From JAICLK01 sp963810525 (GTDB lineage Bacteria > Patescibacteriota > Saccharimonadia > Saccharimonadales > UBA4665), in contig CAWENB010000006.1 in assembly GCA_963810525.1 (NCBI GenBank), forward strand, positions 95,396-159,395: DNA of 64,000 bases. The letters are read 5' to 3'. Shown piece by piece: positions 8,781 through 17,502 of this stretch. The stretch's first letter is position 1. Each line of letters opens with the position of its first letter. Below the pieces are notes generated by a model. That model was not told where the DNA came from and made no database searches. It saw only the letters and a program-made list of their open reading frames with translations. Position numbers and translations under genes: made by a program.

Positions 8781-8901
8781 AAGCCCCTCCTTTTTCGCTT
8801 AACGACTGCAATTATATGCGCTTCAGGCTAGAAATAATGTAACCTTAGTCACAGCCTGGTTGTGTTATTGGTAATCAGAACAGCCGAACGTTTATAAAAA
8901 A

Positions 8902-8930
8902 TTGCAAGTATTGAGTAAAGGTTATATAGT
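8902..8930 (+). promoter_or_regulatory. Sigma-70-type promoter giving a leaderless transcript
   Basis: TTGCAA (8902-8907), exactly 17 bases, then TATAGT (8925-8930). The ATG at 8940 lies at the expected transcription start (+1 to +4), so the mRNA probably begins at or next to the start codon. Confidence 0.7.
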
Positions 8931-8939
8931 AAATATCAT

Positions 8940-10352
8940 ATGACCGCAGGTGAGGCGGCGACGGCTTTCGAAATTGCCCGCGAGCCTGAATTGTCGCCGG
9001 CAACGATGGAGTTTATAACGGGCGCCGCCAATCATGAAGCGAAGTTATTGCTCGAGCTATACTTTGCGCAAACCGCCGGGTTACTCGGCGAACTGAAACT
9101 GACACAAAGCTTCAGAGAATTCCTTGGGCCCGAGGCCGAATGGTGTCCGTCGGATGAGTCCTTGGCTCGATACTGCGATGACAGCATGGGAGCTGTCGCA
9201 CAGGTTGTGCGGCGAAAAATCAATACGCATACCAAGATTGCATTATCGGGATTTGAGCTTTGCGAAGACCGATTAGATCTCGGTGTGCCGATGGCCGCCG
9301 GACTGCTTCGCTGGAGTTTGGATTACCCGGATGTGTCATTGCAACGGCTGCTGGGCGGCACACGCTCAAATTCGCAAGTACGTACGCCGCAGTTTCGTAC
9401 CCAGACGCTGTTTGCCCTGGTTAGGGCAGCACGGCCGCTATCAATCAGTGAAATTGCCGGAGTTGAGCATTTGCCAAACGATAGTCAGGAATATAAAAAT
9501 AAAATAATTAGTATCGACAACTCAGTTCGCCGTCTTGAGATTGAGGGGCTGCTGACAGTAAAGCGCCAAATCACTGACAACCAAACTCAATTCGATATTG
9601 TGCCATTGTCGAGGCAGATCAATCCGCGGTCACTACTTGTAGCCGGTATTTACGCTTATCGAACGCTCTGTGAAAGCCGCAGCCAAAGTAGTTTCAAGAT
9701 GCTGGAGTGCCTTGATTTTATAGAGGCCTGGATGGCTAGTCGGGGTGAACCAACCGACAAAGCAGAGCTGCGCCAACAACTGAACGATACCCTATGTCGT
9801 ACCGGATCTGAGCGGCATCAGCGCTGGTTGCCTGGTTTAAAACGAAACGAAAAGTTTAGCGAAACCGGCTTGACGAGCGTAGCTTTAGTAGAAGACTTTC
9901 GTCAAGCTCTGACTGACTTTGTTGGAATCTTGCAGGCGATTGACGGCCAGGCCGATGAGACTATTCGCAACGGGTATGCACTGGCGGAGGAAATTGCCGG
10001 CAATGACGCCTATAAAGGCATGCTTATCAATAAGGCTCATCGCTTTTCTCATGATGCAAATAGTCAACCACATGCCGAAACTTGCGCTCAAATTCTCGCA
10101 TTGGTGGCCGAAGAAGGTACGCTCAGTGTTGCCGCGCTTCATCGATTGTACGTGCATCGATACAGGAAGGTTGGTGCAAGCCTGATCCGCAACGCGACGC
10201 GTCTCATGGCCGATGATCAATTACTGCGTGTAGACACGCAGCCGGTCAGTGATTCAAGGCGACATCCGGCGCACTTTTTCTCACTTACGCCTGCGGCTTA
10301 TGATCGATATCCGGCACTGGCCAGTATGAAACGTCCGAAATCTACTCCTTGA
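8940..10352 (+). CDS. Hypothetical protein with winged-helix-like segments
   Basis: A 470-residue soluble protein. No family is recognised. Two stretches look like winged helix-turn-helix units: residues ~160-210 (TLFALVRAARPLSISEIAGV ... VRRLEIEGLLTVKR) and ~380-450 (ILALVAEEGTLSVAALHRLY ... ATRLMADDQLLRV). Each has a helix pair, a recognition-like helix and a basic wing. The remainder is helical. It could be a regulator or a DNA-binding scaffold. Transcription probably starts at the ATG from a strong promoter. Its 3' end overlaps the convergent gpmA by 11 bases. Confidence 0.65.
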   Translation: MTAGEAATAFEIAREPELSPATMEFITGAANHEAKLLLELYFAQTAGLLGELKLTQSFREFLGPEAEWCPSDESLARYCDDSMGAVAQVVRRKINTHTKIALSGFELCEDRLDLGVPMAAGLLRWSLDYPDVSLQRLLGGTRSNSQVRTPQFRTQTLFALVRAARPLSISEIAGVEHLPNDSQEYKNKIISIDNSVRRLEIEGLLTVKRQITDNQTQFDIVPLSRQINPRSLLVAGIYAYRTLCESRSQSSFKMLECLDFIEAWMASRGEPTDKAELRQQLNDTLCRTGSERHQRWLPGLKRNEKFSETGLTSVALVEDFRQALTDFVGILQAIDGQADETIRNGYALAEEIAGNDAYKGMLINKAHRFSHDANSQPHAETCAQILALVAEEGTLSVAALHRLYVHRYRKVGASLIRNATRLMADDQLLRVDTQPVSDSRRHPAHFFSLTPAAYDRYPALASMKRPKSTP

Positions 10353-10998
10353 GATATGTGCTGTTCACGGTTACGAACGGCAACGCCGAGACCTCGGTCT
10401 TGCGGACCTGTTTGGCGGTGATACGAACTTCGTAATTGTAGATCACGATTTCCTGCAGCGGCATTTCCAGCGTTTCAACCTGCAGGTCGTCGAGTCCGTC
10501 GAGATGCTTGATTAAAGCACGAAGCGTGTTGCCGTGTGCTACTATCAATACACTGTTGCCGCGCCTGAGTTCAGGCAGCACCGAGACTTCGAAGTACAGC
10601 ACGACCCGGCGGTACACCATCTTTAGCGTTTCACCGCCGGGGATAGGTTCATTCCAGCCTCGCCGGAATTTGATGTATTGCGAATCGCCGTAGCGATTAA
10701 TGATTTCGGAATGGTTGAGCCCTGTAAACTCGCCGTAATCACGTTCATTGAGCGCGTCGTCGGTGTGTATTGCCAGCTTGTCCCAGCCATTGTCTACTAT
10801 GATTATGTCAAGCGTGTCGCGAGCCCGCATGAGTACGGACGAGAAAGCGACGTCCGGGCGAAGGTCCTTAATAGATACGGCCATTTGCGAAGCTTGTACC
10901 CGGCCGCGCTGTGTCAACGGCGGATCGTGTAACCCCGTGAATCGTTCGGCAGCATTATACTCAGACTCACCGTGCCGAGCGAGCATCAAATACGACAT
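10342..10998 (-). CDS. gpmA: 2,3-bisphosphoglycerate-dependent phosphoglycerate mutase
   Basis: A 218-residue histidine phosphatase-fold enzyme. The phosphorylated His is in LARHGESEYN (H9). Downstream are NERDYGEFTGLNHSEI, FRRGWNEPIPGGETL and the second catalytic His in VAHGNTLRALIKHL, all diagnostic of dPGM rather than a generic phosphatase. It interconverts 3- and 2-phosphoglycerate in glycolysis. With the enolase at 25 kb it leads to PEP, a substrate used twice by the adjacent shikimate operon. Confidence 0.93.
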   Translation of the reverse strand: MSYLMLARHGESEYNAAERFTGLHDPPLTQRGRVQASQMAVSIKDLRPDVAFSSVLMRARDTLDIIIVDNGWDKLAIHTDDALNERDYGEFTGLNHSEIINRYGDSQYIKFRRGWNEPIPGGETLKMVYRRVVLYFEVSVLPELRRGNSVLIVAHGNTLRALIKHLDGLDDLQVETLEMPLQEIVIYNYEVRITAKQVRKTEVSALPFVTVNSTYLKE

Positions 10999-11150
10999 AG
11001 CTTCATTTTACCATAAGAATTTTTAACCGAAGTGCTTGTCCGGGAATTGCTAAAACAGGCTGCCGTGACGGCAATTTTGCCATAAGGCGGAGGATGTTCG
11101 ACGGCCGTATGTGACATATTTCAGGCCTTCGTTAAAACTGTTTCGGTAGG

Positions 11151-11180
11151 TGGCAATAAGCTTATGTTATACGGTAAAAT
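11151..11180 (+). promoter_or_regulatory. Probable leaderless promoter of the EamA gene
   Basis: TAAAAT (11175-11180) sits seven bases before ATG 11188, with a weaker TGGCAA at 11151-11156 as -35 (18-base spacing). This favours 11188 over the ATG at 11164, which lies upstream of the -10 box. Confidence 0.5.
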
Positions 11181-11187
11181 AGCTTTA

Positions 11188-13119
11188 ATGGACTATCGAT
11201 TTGTCGAGTATGTCAAAACATTGCATGCTCGCGGCTATACTTTGGAGCAAATCAGTACCATCCTTGCGCAGGAATCAATCGATGCCGCTTCTATTCATGC
11301 CCTTTTGACCGCCGCGGGTCTGGAGCAGACTGTAGCGACGAATGCTCAGACGATTATGCAGACCGGTGCCAATCAGACGGAGCACCCGAATGATTCGTCG
11401 CTGCAGCAATATGTGACTTACGTGCGGGCTATGCTGGCAAATGGTACCAGCCAATCGGCAATTGAGCAGGATCTGGCGTCACGCGGTGCCGATCCCCGGA
11501 CGATAACAACTCTACTGCAACTGGCAAGACAGGCAACTCCGTATCCACAAACCGGCCAGGTAGCGCCACCCGGCGTGACGGTTTTGTCTGCCGCCTCTGT
11601 TCTGCCGGTGGCCCTGACCAAGCCTTCAGCGGGCCCTGGGGCGCGCCAAGTACAGACACAACCGGCAGGCCTCGCGGCGCTTCCTGCGCAAATCGACAAT
11701 ACGGCAACGCAACCTACGGGGGACACCACTAAATCTCACTACAATGCCGAACGAACGGTACTTTTACATTCTGACGAGGAGTATTCAGGACCGCGGCCGC
11801 TTACAAAATTGCGTCACTGGGTGCGCAGCGTCAATGAAATTTCAGAAGTCGGCGCTGAAGCTATAACAGCCGCGTCCGGTCCGGAAAAACCGGAATCTTC
11901 TCTACCGGCTGCCGTCGAACACTTGAACAAAGTGGCCGATCATCTGGAATCGGTCGCCAATATGATGGAAAAGGAAGTCAGGGGTTTAGCTGCAAACGGA
12001 CCGGACGGGAATGTTCACGCCGCCTCGGTTCCGGCAATGTCTAACATGTCACCGGCACAATCTCTCGCCGCGACTTCCTCGCGTCCGGCTGCGGTGCCAT
12101 TTCCATGGCCGGCATCAACGCCAAATCCGTTACCTGCGGCCAGTGCGGCTCCTCCAGTTACGGCTCCCGTGGCGGCTAAACCAATTCGAAAAGACTGGCT
12201 GGTAGCAACGGCGGTTATCTATGCCGTGGTACTAGGATTGTCATTGCGGACTGGCCATAAATCCGTCACCTGGCTGGCGCTGCTCAGTATGAACGTGTTC
12301 GGGACGGTAGCATACAACCTGCTGCTGAAGCGATCCGAGTGGAAAAAGGTCGATCAATGGGTGACCGCGGCGGTCATGCAGACCGGTCTGGCAATACCGT
12401 TTCTCATCAAGGAGATCATCTGGCCGATTCATTTCCCGGCCTTCACCCCGTTTGAGCTGCTGCTGATGGGATACTGCGTCATCGCCCTTATAACCATGCA
12501 GATTTGCAACGTCAAATCTTTACAATATCTGGAAGCTAGCGTCTATTCGGTTGTATTCAATTCGCGCATAATTCTGGCGACTTTGTTCGGGGCATTTTTC
12601 TTATCCGAAGCGATCGGTATATGGGCGCTTGCCGGCGGACTAATTATATTTGCGGCAATATTCGTGGTTCGACAAAAGAGTACGAAGTCAATCGCGAAGC
12701 TCGGCGTGATGTATGGACTGGGGGCGGCCTTTGCAATGAGTTCCATGAACACCTGTGAGAAGGAGCTCATCAAATTGGTCGGCTGGCCGCAATATGTGTT
12801 TCCGGTTTGGGCCACGGCGGCACTGCTCATGTGGCTTATCGTCCGCATGCGGCGGACGCCTATACCGTTACGTATGATCGTACATCCGCAGGGCCTGACT
12901 ATGATGTCGGCACGCGCTTTTGCCGGTATCGGTTTCACGGCTTCCCTGATGTTCGGTCCGGTGGCCGTCTCGAGTTACGTCTCAAGTTTGAGCGTCGTAT
13001 TTTTGGTAATTTTCGGCATGCTGTACTTCGGTGAGTGGGATTACCTGAAATCAAAGGTCATCGCCACGATTTTGTCGATTCTTGGGTTAACGTTCATCCT
13101 GTTCGATGGTTTGCGCTAA
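11188..13119 (+). CDS. EamA-family membrane transporter with a duplicated N-terminal helical domain
   Basis: About 643 residues. The C-terminal ~310 residues have ten membrane helices in two EamA-like halves (DMT superfamily), consistent with export or uptake of small metabolites. The N-terminus carries two related ~38-residue helical units, FVEYVKTLHARGYTLEQIST... and LQQYVTYVRAMLANGTSQSA..., separated by a linker. A long Pro/Ala-rich spacer with a coiled segment (AVEHLNKVADHLESVANMME) follows. The N-terminal units look like regulatory or protein-binding modules. The substrate is unknown. It is divergent from gpmA and convergent with the end of the shikimate operon. Confidence 0.75.
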   Translation: MDYRFVEYVKTLHARGYTLEQISTILAQESIDAASIHALLTAAGLEQTVATNAQTIMQTGANQTEHPNDSSLQQYVTYVRAMLANGTSQSAIEQDLASRGADPRTITTLLQLARQATPYPQTGQVAPPGVTVLSAASVLPVALTKPSAGPGARQVQTQPAGLAALPAQIDNTATQPTGDTTKSHYNAERTVLLHSDEEYSGPRPLTKLRHWVRSVNEISEVGAEAITAASGPEKPESSLPAAVEHLNKVADHLESVANMMEKEVRGLAANGPDGNVHAASVPAMSNMSPAQSLAATSSRPAAVPFPWPASTPNPLPAASAAPPVTAPVAAKPIRKDWLVATAVIYAVVLGLSLRTGHKSVTWLALLSMNVFGTVAYNLLLKRSEWKKVDQWVTAAVMQTGLAIPFLIKEIIWPIHFPAFTPFELLLMGYCVIALITMQICNVKSLQYLEASVYSVVFNSRIILATLFGAFFLSEAIGIWALAGGLIIFAAIFVVRQKSTKSIAKLGVMYGLGAAFAMSSMNTCEKELIKLVGWPQYVFPVWATAALLMWLIVRMRRTPIPLRMIVHPQGLTMMSARAFAGIGFTASLMFGPVAVSSYVSSLSVVFLVIFGMLYFGEWDYLKSKVIATILSILGLTFILFDGLR

Positions 13120-13146
13120 TTGATTGGCTGAATGCACCGGCAGGTG

Positions 13147-14802
13147 CTAACTCGTTGCTTTATATAAGGCATTGGACTGCGGATTTTGCAGGACCGCTCC
13201 AACCAGGCGTAATTTTTCACTGGCTGCGGCCATGGTTTCATATGATGCTGCCGGCGGCTGAACGTCCCAGTGTATTTGCGGGTTGTAGATTTCAAGCGAC
13301 TGCGCGTAGTACGTTTCTTCGGACCCAACATACAGGTCGACCAGCATGACGGTAGCGGCAGCGGTGCCGAAATAGGAGTAAAGGGCAGCCGGCAGATTTT
13401 GCGAGTGCATCAGGCGGATTTTGCGGACGAACGGTATGTCGAGCTCTTTGAACGTCTTTCCGATCGGCCGTCCGCCAACGACTGTGCTATGCGCGGATGC
13501 AAATTGCTTGGTGGCCGCATCAATGAAAGTTGTCCCGGCTACTTCCAGTACCTGGCCGTCCTTTTGAGACTTAGTGCAGATAACACGAATACTGTCGTCC
13601 TGATGCAGGATGTCCATACTGGTCGGACCGAATTGTCGCTCAAGTACGTCGCTGGCCAGATTGTTGTCATTGGTTTTAGGGGGATTAAGTATCGGTGAGA
13701 CGTCGCGATTCGGAAGCGGGTATAAGTTTTGGGCCTTATGCCTTAAATACAAATCCATAACGACAAGTGCTGCCATTGCTTCGACAATCGGAACAGCCCG
13801 CGGCAGCACGCACGGGTCGTGGCGTCCGGCAGCTTCGAGAGTGGTTGGTTGAAATTTCAGATCTATCGTCTGCTGCTGTTTTTTAATGGTTGAAACAGAT
13901 TTAAACGCTACCCGGTAGCTGACCATTTCGCCAGTGGAAATACCGCCGAGTGTGCCGCCGGCATGGTTTGTGCGGGTGTGCACCTCGCCGCCCTGGACCT
14001 CGAACGCATCGTTATGCTGACTACCGCGCATCGTTACGCCCGCGAATCCGGAGCCTATGTCGAAACCCTTGACGGCGTTGATGCTGAGCATGGCCTTGCC
14101 GAGTTCCGAATTCAGCTTTTCGAATACCGGGTCGCCAAGACCGACCGGCAATCCCTTGATAGTGCCACGGATAATGCCGCCGATAGAGTCGCCGTCGTCA
14201 CGGACCTCTTCAACCAGGCGGATCATTTGTTCGGCAATGGCCGGGTCAGGGCAGCGGATGATATTCGATTCCACGGCGGTCATGGTCGCTGTTGCCGGAT
14301 CGAATTGGGTAATAATGTTGCCGACCTGCTCGACGTATGCGAGAAAGTCAACACCGAGCTTCTGCTTTAAAAATTTTTTGGCGATAGCACCGGCTGCAAC
14401 CCTTGCCAATGTTTCCCGGGCTGATGCCCGGCCACTTCCGCGCCAATCACGCAAGCCGTATTTCAGCTGGTACGTATAATCCGCGTGCCCCGGCCGGAAC
14501 TTATCCTTCATGTTCAGGTAGTCTTCGGAGCGGACATCGTAGTTGTAGGCGATAAGCAAAATCGGAGTGCCGGTAGTTTTACCCTCGAAGACACCGGCCA
14601 AAATGTGAATGACATCCTGTTCTTTGCGCGGCGTCGTAATGGCGCTCTGGCCCGGATGCCGCCGGTCGAGTTCGGCCTGGATTTCGGCTTCCGAAATTTC
14701 GAGACCGGGCGGGCAGCCATCCACGACAGCACCCACAGCTCCACCGTGCGATTCGCCGAACGTCGCGATTTTGAAAAGGGTTCCAAAAGTGTTGCCTGCC
14801 AT
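13147..14802 (-). CDS. aroC: Chorismate synthase with a C-terminal chorismate-lyase-like extension
   Basis: A 551-residue protein; chorismate synthases are usually 350-390. Residues 1-~360 are a complete AroC, with the FGESHG, GRASARET and SQHNDAF motifs; it converts EPSP to chorismate using reduced FMN. Residues ~361-551 are extra. Within them, SDVLERQFG..SMDILHQDD, LEVAGTTFID and a block near 443-463 (GGRPIGKTFKELDIPFVRKI) follow the order of conserved elements in DUF98/UbiC chorismate pyruvate-lyases. The usual Glu of the terminal REI motif reads Lys here. The fusion and its activity are inference. It is the last gene of the operon, 16 bases after aroE. Confidence 0.88.
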   Translation of the reverse strand: MAGNTFGTLFKIATFGESHGGAVGAVVDGCPPGLEISEAEIQAELDRRHPGQSAITTPRKEQDVIHILAGVFEGKTTGTPILLIAYNYDVRSEDYLNMKDKFRPGHADYTYQLKYGLRDWRGSGRASARETLARVAAGAIAKKFLKQKLGVDFLAYVEQVGNIITQFDPATATMTAVESNIIRCPDPAIAEQMIRLVEEVRDDGDSIGGIIRGTIKGLPVGLGDPVFEKLNSELGKAMLSINAVKGFDIGSGFAGVTMRGSQHNDAFEVQGGEVHTRTNHAGGTLGGISTGEMVSYRVAFKSVSTIKKQQQTIDLKFQPTTLEAAGRHDPCVLPRAVPIVEAMAALVVMDLYLRHKAQNLYPLPNRDVSPILNPPKTNDNNLASDVLERQFGPTSMDILHQDDSIRVICTKSQKDGQVLEVAGTTFIDAATKQFASAHSTVVGGRPIGKTFKELDIPFVRKIRLMHSQNLPAALYSYFGTAAATVMLVDLYVGSEETYYAQSLEIYNPQIHWDVQPPAASYETMAAASEKLRLVGAVLQNPQSNALYKATS

Positions 14803-14818
14803 ATTTGCTCTCCGTTTT

Positions 14819-15652
14819 TTAGGTTGTCTGTTCCAGTTTTGCTAATAGGGTTTGCCGCATAACATCCTGCGGGGCTTCAAGACCTGTAAAGAGTTCAAAT
14901 TGGATGAATGCCTGCTGGAGCAACATCTCGCAGCCTCGAATAACGGTAGCGCCTCGCGCCTCGGCCGTATGCAACAGCTTTGTTGTATAGGGTGTGTAAA
15001 CGATATCGAACACGACTTGCCCGGCTCGAAGCACTGCCTCGGGGATAGGCATAGAATTGGTATCCGGCTGCATGCCGATCGGCGTCGTGTTGACGATAAC
15101 ATCGGCTTTTTGAAGCCGGTCAGCGTCGTCGAGCGGAGTACAGCCGCAATTGAATTCCGCCGCCAGTTGTTTGGCTTTGTCTTCATTCCGGTTATGGATA
15201 GTTACATTCGCACCTTCGCTGGTGAGCGCGTACAGTACGGAGCGCGCCGCGCCGCCGCCGCCGATTAGCGAAACGCGTTTTTCCTTAAGCTGAGTATGCG
15301 GCTGAATGGCGGCCAGAAAGCCTTGCCAATCAGTATTGTAACCTGTAAGTCTTTCGTCGTCCTTGACAACGGTGTTGACCGCTCCGATCTTTTGCGCGGA
15401 CTCGTTGACCTGGTCAAGAAGTGGAAGAACGGCTTGCTTGTACGGCATGGTGCAGCTCAGACCCCGAACATGTTTCATGGTTCTTATGCCTTTTAAAAAT
15501 TCGGGCAAGTGTGTTAATTCGCTGGCTATATATACGAATTGGTCGTCGATGCCCAAACCCGCGTAGCCGGCATTGTGTATCTCAGGCGACCGTGAATGGG
15601 TAACCGGATCGCCGATGACCATGCAAATCTTGGTTCTTGCGTTTATGCTCAT
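14819..15652 (-). CDS. aroE: Shikimate dehydrogenase
   Basis: A 277-residue NADP-dependent enzyme that reduces 3-dehydroshikimate to shikimate. The substrate site is seen in GDPVTHSRSPEIHN and the catalytic Lys in LSCTMPYKQ, which replaces the more usual NVTxPxK. NTDWQGF is the cofactor/substrate-domain signature, and LIGGGGAARSVLYAL with NRNEDKA is the NADP-binding Rossmann loop. The start ATG overlaps the aroA::aroK stop codon (ATGA), indicating translational coupling. Confidence 0.95.
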   Translation of the reverse strand: MSINARTKICMVIGDPVTHSRSPEIHNAGYAGLGIDDQFVYIASELTHLPEFLKGIRTMKHVRGLSCTMPYKQAVLPLLDQVNESAQKIGAVNTVVKDDERLTGYNTDWQGFLAAIQPHTQLKEKRVSLIGGGGAARSVLYALTSEGANVTIHNRNEDKAKQLAAEFNCGCTPLDDADRLQKADVIVNTTPIGMQPDTNSMPIPEAVLRAGQVVFDIVYTPYTTKLLHTAEARGATVIRGCEMLLQQAFIQFELFTGLEAPQDVMRQTLLAKLEQTT

Positions 15653-17448
15653 GTTAGCTCATTAATAATTCTGTCGACGATTTCATCCGGGCTTTGACCG
15701 TGTGCTTCTATTACTATATCAGCTGCGGCTTGGTACGCGGCTTTCCGCTTTTGTTCCAGATCGGTCATTTCGGTTTTCAAATTTGCCTCGTCCGTGAGTG
15801 GCGGGCGGTCGGGATCATTAGCAATCCGGACCATACTGTCATTAACAGTGGTGTGCAGCAGCACAACGATGCAGCTTGATTGTAAATTGTCGACGTTTCG
15901 CGATACGGTTACGACTCCTCCACCCGTGGCGATGATTTGATCGTGTTTTTGGGTGACTTCTTCGACGAGTTTTGTTTCTATATTCCTGAAATAGGGCCAG
16001 CCATGACGGCCGACAATGTCGGCGACCGAGCGGCTTTCGCGCTGCTGTATTAAATCGTCAAGATCAACGAAGGTCCGTTGATAACGCTCGGCCAGCAGGC
16101 GTCCCACGGTAGTCTTGCCCGATCCGCGCATGCCGATGAGCGCGATGTTGGTTTTGACACTGACGCCAATATGGCTTAAAACGTCCCAAAAATTTGGGAA
16201 TGTCTTTGAAACCACCAGGGGATTTCTGATGCCTATGACGGATAATTTCGTCCCCGCGACCGCGAATGACATGGCCATCCGGTGGTCATTATAGGTGTCG
16301 ATAATGGCCGCCTGTGGTTTTCCGCCTTCGACGGTGAGTGAATCGCGGGTGGCCCGGGTGTGAATCCCCATTTTGCGAAGTTCGCGCTGCAAGGCAACAA
16401 TGCGCTCGGTTTCTTTTACGCGAAGCGATTGAGTTCCCGTGATGTGTGTCGTGCCGTCGGCAAACGCGCTTAATACGGCAAGCGTTTGCGCTTGATCGGG
16501 ACAGTTCTCCATGTTGACGTTGACCGGCTGTACGCCGCGGCCGCGCACCTGGATGCTTTTATGATGCCGAATGACCGTATTGCCCATCGATTCGAGAATG
16601 TCCAAAAACTGCAAGTCGCCCTGCGCCGAATCCGGGTTCAATCCGTACACGGTTATATCCATCCCGCTCAAGGCAGCGACGGCGAAAAAATAGCAGGCAC
16701 TTGAGACGTCTCCCTCTACCGCGTATTGTTTTCGAGAGTAAACCTGGCCCTCCGGAACGCGGTATTCATGGAAGCCTTCATTATAAACAGTGACGCCGAA
16801 TTTTCGCATGATATCAATGGTCATCGAAATATAAGGTTTCGAGACCTGCTCTCCGTTTACCATGACGGTCACGCCGCCGACAGCCGGAGCAACCATCAAC
16901 AAGGCGCTCACGAACATGCTGCTGATGCTGCCGTCGACATACAACGTCTGAGGACGAAGCGAAGACGAGTTAACCCGAACGGGTGGAAAACCCTCTACGC
17001 CCAGGTAATCGATGTCAGCGCCCCACCCACGCAGGGCATCGACCAGACCGGCAACTGGCCGCTCGTTCAGGTGGCCGTTGCCGTGCAGAATTTTAGTTCC
17101 CGGCACAACACAGGCTAGGGCAAGCATAAATCTGATGGTCGTACCGGATAAATTGGCGTTGAGCTCGTAAGTTTCTTCGGTGACGTTACGGATGTCGCCG
17201 CGAACGATCAGACTTGAGCCATCCCGATCGACGCCGATGCCGAGCGTTTCCAGACAATTAATCATGGCTTCCGTATCGTCGCTGAATAGCGGATTCTGTA
17301 TTCGTACCGGATGACTAACCTGGGCTCCAAGCAATAACGCCCGGTTTGTGTAACTCTTTGAGCCGGGTATCCTGAGGGAAGCCGGACCCGGATTGAGGGG
17401 CGGCGATATGACGTACATGTCGGCCATTCGGTTAGCTTGCTTATTCAT
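15649..17448 (-). CDS. aroA-aroK: Fused EPSP synthase - shikimate kinase
   Basis: A 599-residue bifunctional protein. Residues ~12-430 are EPSP synthase: the PGSKSYTNRALLLGA phosphate-binding loop, NLSGTTIRFMLA, LNERPVAGLVDAL, LRVKETERI and DTYNDHRMAMSFA are all present. Residues ~432-599 are shikimate kinase: Walker A GMRGSGKTTVG, FVDLDDLI, the shikimate-binding RNIETK and GGGVV segments, and RPPLTDE lid. The kinase acts before the synthase, so the fusion covers consecutive steps. A TAAGGA ribosome binding site eight bases before ATG 17448 fixes the start. The two activities sit in one chain, as in fungal AROM, but here only in this pair. Confidence 0.95.
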   Translation of the reverse strand: MNKQANRMADMYVISPPLNPGPASLRIPGSKSYTNRALLLGAQVSHPVRIQNPLFSDDTEAMINCLETLGIGVDRDGSSLIVRGDIRNVTEETYELNANLSGTTIRFMLALACVVPGTKILHGNGHLNERPVAGLVDALRGWGADIDYLGVEGFPPVRVNSSSLRPQTLYVDGSISSMFVSALLMVAPAVGGVTVMVNGEQVSKPYISMTIDIMRKFGVTVYNEGFHEYRVPEGQVYSRKQYAVEGDVSSACYFFAVAALSGMDITVYGLNPDSAQGDLQFLDILESMGNTVIRHHKSIQVRGRGVQPVNVNMENCPDQAQTLAVLSAFADGTTHITGTQSLRVKETERIVALQRELRKMGIHTRATRDSLTVEGGKPQAAIIDTYNDHRMAMSFAVAGTKLSVIGIRNPLVVSKTFPNFWDVLSHIGVSVKTNIALIGMRGSGKTTVGRLLAERYQRTFVDLDDLIQQRESRSVADIVGRHGWPYFRNIETKLVEEVTQKHDQIIATGGGVVTVSRNVDNLQSSCIVVLLHTTVNDSMVRIANDPDRPPLTDEANLKTEMTDLEQKRKAAYQAAADIVIEAHGQSPDEIVDRIINELT

Positions 17449-17502
17449 ACACTGAATCCTTAAAAGGCTTGTCCGTTAATAGCGGCAATTCAATCTGCGT
17501 TA

